DNA from: Roseofilum capinflatum BLCC-M114
Lineage (GTDB): Bacteria; Cyanobacteriota; Cyanobacteriia; Cyanobacteriales; Desertifilaceae
Direction of reading: 5' to 3'
NCBI RefSeq assembly: GCF_030068505.1
Contig: NZ_JAQOSO010000055.1
Span: 45,812 to 109,811 of the forward strand
Length of the DNA stretch: 64,000 nt
Shown here: one piece after another, positions 45,570 to 54,365 of the stretch
Position numbering within the stretch: the stretch's first letter is position 1
How the letters are laid out: the number at the start of each line of letters is the position of its first letter
The notes under the pieces: model-generated
Database searches by the model: none
Told to the model about the DNA's origin: nothing
The model's input: only the letters and a program-made list of their open reading frames with translations
Position numbers and translations under genes: made by a program

Positions 45570-45749
45570 ATGAAAAACAAACCTCAGATCCCTAACACGG
45601 AAACATCAAAACGTTTGTTAAATAATCTACGTCGAACTCGTTTAGAAGTTCGAGAAGTTAGCTTAGAACTGGCAGAAATCAATGCAAGATTGGAAGATGA
45701 AATTCGTCAAAAGCAGCTAGAGAGAGTGAGAAAAACCTTAATGGGTTAA
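45570..45749 (+). CDS. Very small coiled-coil protein, partner of the 45222 gene
   Basis: Fifty-nine residues from ATG 45570 to TAA 45749, starting MKNKPQIPNTETSKRLLNNL. It is basic and helical (RRTRLEVREVSLELAEINARL), complementing the acidic upstream protein. The six-base spacing from the preceding stop and the consistent helix pattern support it as real. Function unknown; a small two-protein complex or an antitoxin-like pair is possible. Confidence 0.55.
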   Translation: MKNKPQIPNTETSKRLLNNLRRTRLEVREVSLELAEINARLEDEIRQKQLERVRKTLMG

Positions 45750-45883
45750 TATTGACTCCAATTACCTGTAGCCTTGTATTGAGTTGGCCTAAATTAATTC
45801 CCCACTAACACACTTCGCATGATATGGGAAATCACTTCAACTAACCCTAACCCCCGTTTGATTTCTGCTTTTCTGAAACTACC

Positions 45884-46144
45884 ATGAAAAATTTTCAACT
45901 TCTAGATTCAGTCGCCTTGCTCGAACCCATTTCCAGGGAAAGGCTCACTTTAATTGAGCCAGAATATGAATCCATTCTGAGTTTACCCACCGGACAAGTG
46001 GGAACTATCGTTGAAGTATATGATCGGGCAGAAGAACCTCAGTATTTGGTTGAGTTTTGCGATCGCCAAGGCTGTGAATACGCAATGGCAACATTAAAAG
46101 CGAACGAAATTTTAGCTTTACATTATGAATTAACGGTGGCTTAA
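45884..46144 (+). CDS. DUF4926 family protein
   Basis: The protein has 86 residues (FQLLDSVALLEPISRERLTL, LPTGQVGTIVEVYDRAEEPQ and FCDRQGCEYAMATLKANEIL). The DUF4926 signature is the DxVAL start followed by GxxGTIVEVY and a VEF strand, an SH3-like small beta barrel. The family often accompanies small toxin-antitoxin-like genes in cyanobacteria, and its function is unknown. A copy of the 88-bp repeat begins five bases after its stop. Confidence 0.85.
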   Translation: MKNFQLLDSVALLEPISRERLTLIEPEYESILSLPTGQVGTIVEVYDRAEEPQYLVEFCDRQGCEYAMATLKANEILALHYELTVA

Positions 46145-46148
46145 AAGA

Positions 46149-46235
46149 CCCACCCCAAGAAACCGGGTTTTTTGGTCACTTTTGCTGCTTCAGCAATCTC
46201 CGTGACAAAAACCCGGTTTCTGACTTCGGGGCGAT
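46149..46235. repeat. About 88-bp dispersed repeat, copy 3
   Basis: The third copy of the CCGGGTT...AACCCGG element, adjoining the Uma2 remnant. It appears to have cut the remnant's reading frame after about 33 codons. Confidence 0.85.
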
Positions 46236-46236
46236 C

Positions 46237-46336
46237 GCAGCGAATAGATGTTCATGTTGGTATAATCAAGATATTCGATCATGTGATGGTATTCTTCAAC
46301 GCTGAAATGGGCAATTTCTGGAGCTATAAGGGTCAT
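46237..46336 (-). pseudogene. Uma2 5' remnant
   Basis: On the minus strand an ATG at 46334-46336, with AGGAGG just upstream, starts MTLIAPEIAHFSVEEYHHMI. This is nearly identical to the start of the intact Uma2 gene at 48009 (MTIIAPEIAHFSVEEYHHMI). The DNA match covers about 46275-46345 against 47948-48018, with about four differences. Beyond residue 20 the frame runs into unrelated sequence and then into repeat copy 3. It is a truncated duplicate. Confidence 0.85.
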
Positions 46337-46357
46337 ATTATCCTCCTTTCAATTTTC

Positions 46358-47446
46358 CTATCGCACTGACCAATCTTCTAAAGCCATTTGGATTACACTA
46401 TCGACAGACTTAAAATCATCATGAGTTATAGGTCTAAGCTTCTGACGAGATTTCATCTGTTTGCGGTAATTGATATAGTAGTCTTCAAATGTGTTATAGA
46501 TTTGCTCGTCGTTAAACGGATATCTTAATTTGATATTGCATGAATTACTCATTGATACATTAACGTCAGTTATCTTGTTAACATGATAAAAGTCATCTGT
46601 CCAGATGCCAACGCCACCAATTATTTTACCTCTTTTAAATATTCCACTTCTCATATTACGCAGTGTGGGAATAATCCACAAAGTAGGCAAGCGAACCCCT
46701 AGAAATAATCTTGGTTTTTCATGATTTGGGCCAAAATAATAACTAAAACGGGCACAGGTTTTATTGTGCATCATTTTTCCTTCCTTGTTAAACTTACCAA
46801 ATTCCAGATATTTTATGTGAGAGTAGCGATCTACTTCAGTCGCAAACTGAATGGTTGGATGATAATTCAGAATCTTCTGAATGATTTCCAGGATTCTATC
46901 CTTAATCTCTGGCTGTGTCAGTAAATAGGCTTGAAGAAAGGGTGGCAAAGAATCAAATAGGGAATCTTCATCCACTTCAATGTCTTGTTTGCGATAGACT
47001 TTTCCCTCCAAATCTCGCAAAATCAGACAATAACGGTTGTCTTTGGTGCGATCGATTTCATATTGCAACAGTAAGCTATTCGGTAGATGACGAGCAGCAT
47101 ACTCTTTAGCGGGAGTTGAAAAATCAGCAGCAATTGAAATTAAAGAAAACTCTTGTTTCCAGTCCACTGGTGCAAATTCTTCACCGTCAGGAGGATGGCG
47201 CATTAATGCTTTTTTGTATCGCAGTAACTGATTGAGGCTGGCTTTGCCGCCGCTATTTTTCAGTTCGATAATCGCTAATCGGTTTTGTGCATCAACGGCT
47301 AAAATATCCGATCGATTTTTGTCATTAATGTAATATTGTTTAGCCACCGGATTTAAATCTAGGAGCTGAGGTAGATGCAGCCAGATAAACTCCTCAAGCA
47401 AGGCTTCTGATTTAAATAAGAATTTACCTTTATGAAATTTGATCAT
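46358..47446 (-). CDS. PD-(D/E)XK nuclease-domain protein (DUF91/NucS-like)
   Basis: The protein has 362 residues. The N-terminal 100 residues match a RecB-type nuclease: Asp 47 in RSDILAVDAQN, Glu 61 and Lys 63 in LAIIELKNSGGK, then a basic helix LNQLLRYKKALMRHP. The rest (about 180-362) is unrecognised, with LGVRLPTLWIIPTL. It resembles DUF91-type proteins linked to NucS, but here the nuclease domain is N-terminal. It begins three bases after the stop of an intact Uma2 gene and ends near a copy of the same Uma2's 5' end, so it appears to sit in a duplication. Confidence 0.78.
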   Translation of the reverse strand: MIKFHKGKFLFKSEALLEEFIWLHLPQLLDLNPVAKQYYINDKNRSDILAVDAQNRLAIIELKNSGGKASLNQLLRYKKALMRHPPDGEEFAPVDWKQEFSLISIAADFSTPAKEYAARHLPNSLLLQYEIDRTKDNRYCLILRDLEGKVYRKQDIEVDEDSLFDSLPPFLQAYLLTQPEIKDRILEIIQKILNYHPTIQFATEVDRYSHIKYLEFGKFNKEGKMMHNKTCARFSYYFGPNHEKPRLFLGVRLPTLWIIPTLRNMRSGIFKRGKIIGGVGIWTDDFYHVNKITDVNVSMSNSCNIKLRYPFNDEQIYNTFEDYYINYRKQMKSRQKLRPITHDDFKSVDSVIQMALEDWSVR

Positions 47447-47448
47447 TT

Positions 47449-48009
47449 TCAGATGACAAAAATATCGGATACAGGAATTGAAAGATCGGGAAATGCCAAG
47501 GGGGTGACTTCTTCTGTGACTGAAAAATCCTGCCTGTCTCGATAGTCATTTCCTTGAGGAAAGCGATAAACTATTACTATTCTAGAGTTAAGATCCACAA
47601 TCCAATATTCTGGGATATTTTCTTGGGCATAGAGTTCTTTTTTTGCGGACATATCGTAACTTCGAGTTGCTTTGGATACTTCAACTACTAGCTCGATATC
47701 CTTGGCAAAGGGGTGATGGTCGATATATTGCGATCGCGGCAACTTTGCCACCACAATATCCGGTTCCGGTTCCGATGTCGATAAGGTAATGGGTTTAGCT
47801 TCTCGTACATAGGCTCGTCCTGCGGTTAGCCGTTCCAGTTTTTTCGCCAAATTTTCTTCAAAATAAGCATGTTCCGTGCCTTGAGGAGACATTTCTATAA
47901 TCAGTCCATTAATCAATTCTACTCTGCGTTCCTTGAATAGGCCACTCTCGATCATGTGATGGTATTCTTCAACACTGAAATGGGCAATTTCTGGAGCTAT
48001 AATGGTCAT
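47449..48009 (-). CDS. Uma2 family protein
   Basis: The protein has 186 residues from ATG 48007-48009, preceded by AAGGAGG; the open frame continues to 48213 but crosses a dispersed repeat. Core motifs are RRVELINGLIIEMSP, EPDIVVAKLP, IELVVEVSKATRSYD and the Lys in MSAKKELYAQENIPEYWIVD, the complete Uma2 set for a PD-(D/E)XK fold. It is followed within two bases by the nuclease gene at 46358-47446, so they are likely cotranscribed. A partial copy of its own 5' end lies beyond that gene. Confidence 0.9.
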   Translation of the reverse strand: MTIIAPEIAHFSVEEYHHMIESGLFKERRVELINGLIIEMSPQGTEHAYFEENLAKKLERLTAGRAYVREAKPITLSTSEPEPDIVVAKLPRSQYIDHHPFAKDIELVVEVSKATRSYDMSAKKELYAQENIPEYWIVDLNSRIVIVYRFPQGNDYRDRQDFSVTEEVTPLAFPDLSIPVSDIFVI

Positions 48010-48107
48010 CTCATCCTCCTTATAGTACAGCATTTTGCAACTGTCTCTCACTATCGTCAGTAACCACAGATTCCCAAATATAGCAAACCTAAATGAGTTA
48101 TGTAATG

Positions 48108-48198
48108 GCTGCCCCTCATCCCCCTGCCCCCTTCTCCCGCAGGAGAAGGGGGAAAGTCCCTCTCCCGTGGGAGAGGGATTTAGGGAGAGGGCATTTCC
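48108..48198. repeat. CCCCTTCTCCC...GGGAGAGGG dispersed repeat
   Basis: A GC-rich element with CTTCTCCCGCAGGAGAAGGGG and TCCCGTGGGAGAGGGA hairpins. Related copies lie at 55818-55900 and in tandem at 63837-64000. It overlaps the 3' end of the cytosine methyltransferase frame. Confidence 0.8.
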
Positions 48199-49093
48199 CG
48201 TTGCACAACTCATTTAGACTAGCTATACATAACGCCACATACTCAGCTAATTTTACGGGTACTGCATTCCCAATCATTTGCTCTAATTCAGACTTATTCC
48301 CTTGAAACTTAAAAGTTGTAGGAAAGGTTTGTAAATAGCTTCGCTCTAAGGTAGTTAAAGCTCTCAAATTTTGATCGATCTCTCCTGCATCTCCTGGATG
48401 TTTTTGATAAGTTTTAGGAACAGGACGATTCACCCCTCGAATGGTAGGACTCGGTTCATAGATACTAAAAACACCTCTTCTCTGATAACTTCTGGGATGA
48501 CGATAAAAATATTGAAGTCCTAAGCTGTCTCCTAAATAGTCAAATACTGTCATAGGTTTCTCAGATTTATTTTTTTCCAAGATCGGCTGTAGTGCATCAT
48601 CTTTACCCTGCAAATGACCAATAAGAATATAGCGTTTTCTCGTTTGTGGCACTCTGCAATAACTGGCATCTAGAATACAAGAAGTGAGTCCATATCCCAC
48701 TTCCTTAAAATGGTTATATGCTATTTTGAGAGTATTGCTTTTAGAAATTCTCGCTACATTTTCCATGACAAACCATTGAGGTTTAAGCTGCACAATAATG
48801 TTAGCAAAACTAAGTGTCAAGTTAGCACGGCCTAGACTTTCATCCCGTTTCCCTGCACTAGAGAAATCTTGGCAAGGAGGCCCCCCAATAATCATTTCTG
48901 GCTGAAAATAGCTCACCATCTTGTAAGCATCTGGATCGGCTAGATCTTTTTTGAAAATGGGATGATCAAAATTTTCTTGATACGTTTGTATAGCTTTGTC
49001 CCAAATATCAAAAGCAGCTACTAGATTAAATCCAGCATTTTGAAATCCTAATGACATTCCTCCACATCCAGCAAATAAGTCTACTGTTTTCAT
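48116..49093 (-). CDS. DNA (cytosine-5) methyltransferase
   Basis: C5 methyltransferase of 325 residues: motif I DLFAGCGGMSLGF, catalytic Cys 74 in GGPPCQDFSSAGKR, ENV motif in MENVARIS, motif VIII QTRKRYILIG and the C-terminal motif X (IGNAVPVKLAEYVA). It methylates cytosine within a target sequence. The target-recognition part is short. The last 25 or so residues are encoded by a dispersed repeat, so the natural C-terminus was probably near LNELCNG. It partners the HindVP-like endonuclease encoded just upstream in the same direction. Confidence 0.9.
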   Translation of the reverse strand: MKTVDLFAGCGGMSLGFQNAGFNLVAAFDIWDKAIQTYQENFDHPIFKKDLADPDAYKMVSYFQPEMIIGGPPCQDFSSAGKRDESLGRANLTLSFANIIVQLKPQWFVMENVARISKSNTLKIAYNHFKEVGYGLTSCILDASYCRVPQTRKRYILIGHLQGKDDALQPILEKNKSEKPMTVFDYLGDSLGLQYFYRHPRSYQRRGVFSIYEPSPTIRGVNRPVPKTYQKHPGDAGEIDQNLRALTTLERSYLQTFPTTFKFQGNKSELEQMIGNAVPVKLAEYVALCIASLNELCNGKCPLPKSLSHGRGTFPLLLREKGAGG

Positions 49094-49108
49094 CGGCCCA
49101 TTGATACT

Positions 49109-50203
49109 CTACAATTCAATAAACAAGTCAGGCGAGTTATAGATTATAGCATCTAGTCTTCTCTCTGGGCTTAATAAGTTTTGACCTCCACCTAAAATAA
49201 TGTTTGATATTTCCTGCTTTTGAATTCTAGGTTTGGTTAAAGCCTCTGACTTCATATAAACATGGGTAAATCTTCCACTAACAGCAAAAGTTTTATCATT
49301 TTTAGTATTATAGGATAAAAAATCTATGATTTTCCTATAATCAAAAATCCCCTTGTTTGCAAATTCATCAATCATTTTGAATAACCAAATCACAGTTCGA
49401 GCTTGCCGGGTAATCGATCGGACTCGATCAAAATTCTTAATTTCTGTTTTAACCGCATCTATAAATAATCGACTAAATGCCAGATTACTCCAAATAAAAA
49501 TATCCATACAGTGTTCTGACAGTTGTGGTGATTTTCCTTGAGTTTTCCATATGGGTTGCATTAAGAAAGGAGTTTGATCTTCTATAATTAAACTGACTAT
49601 CTGATCTATAGAATTAATTATATCGGGAAGATAGGGGATAATAGTTTCAGGTTCTGACCAGTCAGAAATGGCAGAAAAGCGATCGTTAACTAATTCGGAT
49701 GCTAACCAATGTTTATTTTTGAGTATTTGAGCAAAACTACAGGCTAAATAAACAATCGTATCTGGTCTAATCACCAGTTCACAACCATACTCATCTTCGT
49801 TTAAATCACAAGTGGAATTATCAGGTAACGCAGTTAATTTAATTTCTAGTGCTTGTAAACAATTACCGGTATCTCGTGCTTGGGTTACTAAATCTACTCC
49901 TGGAAGTGTGCCCAAAACATACTGCTGATAGGGAGTAAACTGTGTTTCAAAGGCATAAAAAATATTGTCTGAGAGGGGATCTAGAGCATAAAGTTGATCT
50001 GTATTAATCGTGGAATGTTCCACGGCTAAACTGGAATTGAGTTTTAGGTAAATATTCTCTAAATTATGACTATGCAAATAGGCACAAAGGGAAGCTGGAA
50101 AAGAAGAATTAAAGCAATTTTTACCCCAAGCTTCTTTTCGGGTAAAATCCCGATTGGAATATTGAAGACCGAATAGACTGGGTTTGGGAGTTTTAGGATT
50201 CAT
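49109..50203 (-). CDS. Type II restriction endonuclease (HindVP-like)
   Basis: The protein has 364 residues from the internal ATG at 50201-50203 (MNPKTPKPSLFGLQYSNRDF); an ATG at 50245 would add fourteen. SNRDFTRKEAWGKNCFNSSF, the Asp in VLGTLPGVDLVTQ and LEIKLTALPD (Glu-x-Lys) resemble the HindVP family of PD-(D/E)XK endonucleases from memory. It lies upstream of a cytosine-5 methyltransferase with a 15-bp gap, forming a type II restriction-modification unit. The expected recognition site is not readable from sequence. Confidence 0.8.
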   Translation of the reverse strand: MNPKTPKPSLFGLQYSNRDFTRKEAWGKNCFNSSFPASLCAYLHSHNLENIYLKLNSSLAVEHSTINTDQLYALDPLSDNIFYAFETQFTPYQQYVLGTLPGVDLVTQARDTGNCLQALEIKLTALPDNSTCDLNEDEYGCELVIRPDTIVYLACSFAQILKNKHWLASELVNDRFSAISDWSEPETIIPYLPDIINSIDQIVSLIIEDQTPFLMQPIWKTQGKSPQLSEHCMDIFIWSNLAFSRLFIDAVKTEIKNFDRVRSITRQARTVIWLFKMIDEFANKGIFDYRKIIDFLSYNTKNDKTFAVSGRFTHVYMKSEALTKPRIQKQEISNIILGGGQNLLSPERRLDAIIYNSPDLFIEL

Positions 50204-50291
50204 GGAAAAGACGTTCCGAAACTCTAGTGCGTAGAATGATAACACTACAATCAGACAAGGGGCTTAAGCCCCTTGCCCGATCGCTACTTCC

Positions 50292-52850
50292 CTAACCAGC
50301 AACCACAAAGTTAACTAATTTGCGCTTAGGAACCACAATCACCTTCTTCACTTCCTTACCCTCAATATAGCGTTGAGCGACTTCTGAATCGCGGGCATAT
50401 TGTTCTAAAAGCGCTTGATCTTCGGTGGCGGGGACTTCGATTGTGCCCCGTGTTTTACCCATAATTTGAATCACGAGGGTAATCTCATCGACGACTAGGG
50501 CGCTCTCATCGACAACGGGCCAAGATTGACGGTGAATGGAGTCCTGATGACCCAAACTTTGCCATAATTCTTCTGCTAAGTGGGGAGCAAAAGGCGCAAG
50601 CAGAAGCAATAAGGTTTGAATGCCTTCTGTGTAAACGGGAGAGGATTTACAGGGGGCATCATTGAGGGCGTTACTGAGTTTCATCATCTCAGAAACGGCG
50701 GTATTAAACTGATAATCTCCTTCTAAATCATCGGTGATTTCTTTAATCGCAGTATGGATGGCGCGACGGAGGTCTTTTTCGGCTTTGGAATTAGTGGCTT
50801 CCTTGTCAGAAGAAGCTTCTGAGAACTCCATGACTAAGCGCCAAACCCGGTTGAGGAAACGAAATTGCCCTTCTACATCGGCATCATCCCATTCCAGGTC
50901 TTTTTCGGGGGGCGCTTTGAAGAGGATAAACATCCGTGCGGTATCGGCTCCGTATTTGCCTAAGACGGTTAAGGGGGCGATACCGTTGTATTTGGATTTG
51001 GACATTTTCTCATAGCAGGTGATGAGAGCATCGCCAGTATCAGGATCTGTGGGTTGGCTAATGTCGGCTATTTCATCGGTGCGAATATATTTACCGGTAT
51101 TGGGATTTTTATAGGTTAGAGCCTGTACCATACCTTGAGTGAGCAACCGTTGGAAGGGTTCGTCAAAATTGATTAAACCGCGATCGCGCAAAACCTTAGT
51201 AAAGAACCGAGAATACAATAAGTGGAGAATCGCATGTTCAATCCCCCCCACATATTGATCTACCGGCATCCAATCATTGGTTTTGGCTGAATCAAACACC
51301 GCCTTATCATTCTTCGCATCGGGATAGCGCAGGAAATACCAAGACGAATCAATAAACGTATCCATCGTATCCGTTTCCCGTTTCGCCGGAGTGCCGCAGG
51401 TGGGACAATCTACATTCACCCAATCTTCTAATTGCGCCAAGGGAGACGCCCCCTTACCGGAAAACGCCACATCCTCCGGCAACCGTACCGGGAGTTGCTC
51501 GTCGGGAACCGGAACCGCCCCACAATTGGGACAATGAACAACAGGAATGGGAACCCCCCAATACCGTTGCCGAGAAATCAACCAATCCCGCAAGCGATAC
51601 TGCACCCGTGCTTTTCCGTATCCCTGACTTTGGGCATAGTCAATGATGGCTTGTTTGCCTTCCGTGGAGGGAGCGCCGTTAAACATCCCGGAATTGACCA
51701 TATAACCGGGTTCGGTATAGGCTTCGCTCAAGCTTTCCGGTGCTTCCCCTTGAGTCGGGGAAATTACCACCTTGATCGGTAACTGTTGTTGTGTCGCAAA
51801 CTGGAAATCGCGCACATCATGGGCGGGAACCCCCATCACTGCACCCGTTCCATACTCATACAACACATAATCGGCAATCCAGATGGGAATCTCTTCCCCG
51901 GTAAACGGATTAATCGCCCGTCCTCCGGTGGGTATGCCCCGTTTTGGTTTATCTTCAGCCGTGCGGTCAATATCGCTTTCTCCCTCAAGGGATTGGATAA
52001 ACTCACTCACCGCTTGCTGTCGGTCTGGGGTGGTCACTTGGGGGGTTAAGGGATGTTCGGGAGCTAACACCACATAGGTGACTCCATACACCGTATCGGG
52101 ACGGGTGGTAAAGACGGCAATTTTCTCATCGAGTCCCACAATGGGAAATTCGAGATACGCTCCCACCGATTTGCCAATCCAGTTGGCTTGCATGAGTTTC
52201 ACGCGCTCCGGCCATCCGGTGAGCTTATCCAAGTCTTGCAAGAGTTCTTCGGCGTAGTCGGTAATCTTCAAGAACCATTGTTTTAACAGTTTGCGCTCCA
52301 CTTTGGCTCCAGAGCGCCAGGAATAGCCCTCACTGTCCACCTGTTCATTGGCGAGTACGGTTTGGTCTACGGGGTCCCAATTGACGGCGGCTTCTTTCTG
52401 GTAGGCTAAACCGGCTTGGAAGAATTGCAAGAAAATCCATTGCGTCCACCGATAATAGTCGGGGGAACAGGTAGCGACTTCCCGATTCCAGTCGTAGGAG
52501 AGTCCTAAGCGCCGGAGTTCGGCCTTCATCTGGCCAATGTTCTCATACGTCCATTTTGCCGGATGAATGCCTCGTGCGATCGCCGCATTTTCTGCCGGTA
52601 AACCAAAGGCATCCCATCCCATGGGGTGCAGCACCCGATAGCCGCGCATCCGATAGACCCTGGCAATGACATCTGTGATTGTGTAATTTCTGACGTGACC
52701 CATGTGCAGGTTTCCTGAAGGGTAGGGAAACATGGAAAGGGCGTAGAACTTGGGTTTCTCTGGGTCGGTTAGTGTGGTGTCTACTCCTTGTTCAGCCCAA
52801 GTTTGTTGCCATTTTTCCTCAATTTCGACTGGATTATAGCGAGATTCCAC
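50292..52850 (-). CDS. leuS: Leucyl-tRNA synthetase
   Basis: A class I synthetase of 852 residues that charges tRNA-Leu. The HIGH motif is [15 protein letters not shown] and the KMSKS motif is KMSKSKYNG. The editing domain includes [20 protein letters not shown] and [12 protein letters not shown]; the CP1 and anticodon domains are complete. The start is a GTG at 52848-52850 with AGGAG nine bases upstream. Its first eight codons and leader are duplicated at 53991-54096, on the far side of a Uma2 gene. Confidence 0.97.
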   Translation of the reverse strand: MESRYNPVEIEEKWQQTWAEQGVDTTLTDPEKPKFYALSMFPYPSGNLHMGHVRNYTITDVIARVYRMRGYRVLHPMGWDAFGLPAENAAIARGIHPAKWTYENIGQMKAELRRLGLSYDWNREVATCSPDYYRWTQWIFLQFFQAGLAYQKEAAVNWDPVDQTVLANEQVDSEGYSWRSGAKVERKLLKQWFLKITDYAEELLQDLDKLTGWPERVKLMQANWIGKSVGAYLEFPIVGLDEKIAVFTTRPDTVYGVTYVVLAPEHPLTPQVTTPDRQQAVSEFIQSLEGESDIDRTAEDKPKRGIPTGGRAINPFTGEEIPIWIADYVLYEYGTGAVMGVPAHDVRDFQFATQQQLPIKVVISPTQGEAPESLSEAYTEPGYMVNSGMFNGAPSTEGKQAIIDYAQSQGYGKARVQYRLRDWLISRQRYWGVPIPVVHCPNCGAVPVPDEQLPVRLPEDVAFSGKGASPLAQLEDWVNVDCPTCGTPAKRETDTMDTFIDSSWYFLRYPDAKNDKAVFDSAKTNDWMPVDQYVGGIEHAILHLLYSRFFTKVLRDRGLINFDEPFQRLLTQGMVQALTYKNPNTGKYIRTDEIADISQPTDPDTGDALITCYEKMSKSKYNGIAPLTVLGKYGADTARMFILFKAPPEKDLEWDDADVEGQFRFLNRVWRLVMEFSEASSDKEATNSKAEKDLRRAIHTAIKEITDDLEGDYQFNTAVSEMMKLSNALNDAPCKSSPVYTEGIQTLLLLLAPFAPHLAEELWQSLGHQDSIHRQSWPVVDESALVVDEITLVIQIMGKTRGTIEVPATEDQALLEQYARDSEVAQRYIEGKEVKKVIVVPKRKLVNFVVAG

Positions 52851-52934
52851 GAGTTAAACTCCTGCGGGGTCATTCATTCTACTTGACTATTTTGACATAA
52901 TCTGGAATGTGTCGGCGCGTTCTCTGGGATTTTT
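52828..52934. repeat. leuS leader, left copy of a roughly 106-bp direct repeat
   Basis: It covers codons 1-8 of leuS, the GTG start, the AGGAG site and upstream sequence. The copy at 53991-54096 differs at about eight positions. The 406-bp gap 52851-53256 otherwise holds no gene that I can support. Confidence 0.9.
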
Positions 52935-53256
52935 CTGGCTATACATCGTGTTTTTTGAAGATACCATCTGGAGGAACAGGCGATCGCCTAATTGCCGGTT
53001 CGAGTTGGAACCCTGAAATCCTCACCAGCGCTGGTATCTCCATTTCCGAGGCACAGAAGGCTGGGGAAATTCTGACATTGCAGCAATTTTAGAAACTCTA
53101 AAATGGATTTATCAAAACCACAAGCCAGCCAAAAAATAGGGCGATCGCTTTGCCAAAATAATGCCAACCCTCACCTGGGAAAAACCAATTCAGAAATTGC
53201 TCTAACTTGCTACAATAAAAAACTACAATAAAAAAATATCTATACCCTAACCCCAG

Positions 53257-53814
53257 ATGACTCAAACGCTCACTCCATCCCTAACCTTAGAAGAATTTCT
53301 AGCCCATCCAGAAACCAAACCCGCTCTAGAATACATCAATGGAACACTTGTAGAAAAAACCATGCTCCAAGGTGAACATAGCCTAATCCAAGGTGAATTG
53401 TGCGAAGTCATTAACCGAGTTGCGAGATCTTCTAAAATTGCTAGAGCTTTCCCCGAACTGCGCTGTACCTTTGGGGGACGTTCTCTTGTTCCCGACATTG
53501 CCGTGTTTCGCTGGGAAAGAATCCCCCGAACAGATAGCGGAAAAATTGCCAATCGCTTTGAACTTCACCCCGATTGGGTCATTGAAATTTTATCCCCTAA
53601 CCAAAGTAGCTCTCAGGCATTAGATAAATTATTGCACTGTTCCCAAGCGGGTACAAGTTTGGGATGGTTAATTAATCCCGCAGAAGAAAGTATTTGGGTG
53701 ATTCGAGAAAACCAACGTATTGATGTGTTTACAACTGACGCACCACTGCCGATTTTAGAAGGAATCGATCGCCAGTTAACAACATCCGAAATTTTAAGTT
53801 GGTTAATTCTCTAA
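53257..53814 (+). CDS. Uma2 family protein
   Basis: A protein of 185 residues: LEEFLAHPETKPALEYINGTL, LRCTFGGRSLVPDIAVFRWERI, DWVIEILSPNQSSSQALDKL and LGWLINPAEESIWVI. The PD-(D/E)XK elements are the Asp in VPDIAV, the Glu in VIEILSP and a following Lys. It belongs to a different Uma2 subgroup from the 47449 gene. It is the only gene between the two leuS-leader copies, so it probably arrived with the insertion that created the duplication. Confidence 0.88.
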   Translation: MTQTLTPSLTLEEFLAHPETKPALEYINGTLVEKTMLQGEHSLIQGELCEVINRVARSSKIARAFPELRCTFGGRSLVPDIAVFRWERIPRTDSGKIANRFELHPDWVIEILSPNQSSSQALDKLLHCSQAGTSLGWLINPAEESIWVIRENQRIDVFTTDAPLPILEGIDRQLTTSEILSWLIL

Positions 53815-53817
53815 AAT

Positions 53818-53860
53818 CTATTCCCTATTCCCTATTCCCTATTCCCTATTCCCCATTCCC
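53818..53860. repeat. TATTCCC heptamer repeat
   Basis: Six or so TATTCCC/CATTCCC units with a 7-bp period lie immediately after the Uma2 stop and directly before the inverted-repeat element at 53862. Confidence 0.85.
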
Positions 53861-53861
53861 C

Positions 53862-53978
53862 TGCCGTGACAACCCTAAAATGGTGGGTTACGGCGGATTG
53901 ATAGATTGCTGTCAGAGTCTAGGTTTTAGCCGCCTAACCCACCCTACACTAATGCACTATTTTAGCTATGTCACGGCA
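53862..53978. mobile_element. 117-bp MITE-like element with terminal inverted repeats
   Basis: TGCCGTGACA (53862-53871) is mirrored by TGTCACGGCA (53969-53978). Subterminal arms CTAAAATGGTGGGTTACGGCGG and CCGCCTAACCCACC...TTTTAG pair too, so nearly the whole element folds into one hairpin. It is noncoding and has no clear target duplication. It lies between the Uma2 gene and the right leuS-leader copy. Confidence 0.75.
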
Positions 53979-53990
53979 CTACGAAGATTA

Positions 53991-54096
53991 ACTGGATTAT
54001 AGCGAGATTCCACGAGTTAAACTCCTGCGGGGTCATTCATTCTACTTAACTATTTTGACACAATCTGGGATGGGTCGGCCGGTTCTCTGGAATTTT
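53991..54096. repeat. leuS leader, right copy of the direct repeat (orphan)
   Basis: A near-identical copy of 52828-52934, including the GTG and AGGAG of leuS on the minus strand but without the rest of the gene. It follows the MITE-like element by 12 bp. Confidence 0.9.
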
Positions 54097-54145
54097 ACTG
54101 ATAGGGCTACGGGCGGGTCATGGGTCGTATTAGCTCGGTAGAAGT

Positions 54146-54189
54146 CGGAAACTTTAAACTATCTTCATGAAGTTTTGTTAAAGTTTCCG
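54146..54189. other. Nested inverted repeat in the leader of the 64-residue protein
   Basis: CGGAAACTTTAA (54146-54157) pairs perfectly with TTAAAGTTTCCG (54178-54189), 12 bp. The 20-base loop contains the palindrome CTTCATGAAG (54162-54171). No T-run follows in either direction, so it is more likely a protein site, a cruciform or an RNA element than a terminator. Confidence 0.6.
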
Positions 54190-54365
54190 TAGGTTTGCGG
54201 AATCTAGACCTCTAAATCTGTAGTTGGTTATTAGGGAGTAAGTATACTTATGTAAGTTGCTCGTCCAAACGGTCAAAAAAAAGTTCGGAAAACTAGCACT
54301 TTTTTTCAATTTGCGGTTATGATGTTCAAATCTTAATACAATCTAAAGTCAATACATTGATGGCA

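Noticed and set aside
48010..48213. Longer N-terminus for the second Uma2 protein (start 48213)
   Set aside because: The additional 68 residues come from the dispersed GC-rich repeat and leader. The ATG at 48009 has AAGGAGG directly upstream.
52907..53092. ORF of 61 residues upstream of the third Uma2 gene
   Set aside because: It begins inside the duplicated leuS leader and has no recognisable motif. A short frame ending at about 53138 reads like a protein tail (ETLKWIYQNHKPAKK), but it is too short to support as a gene.
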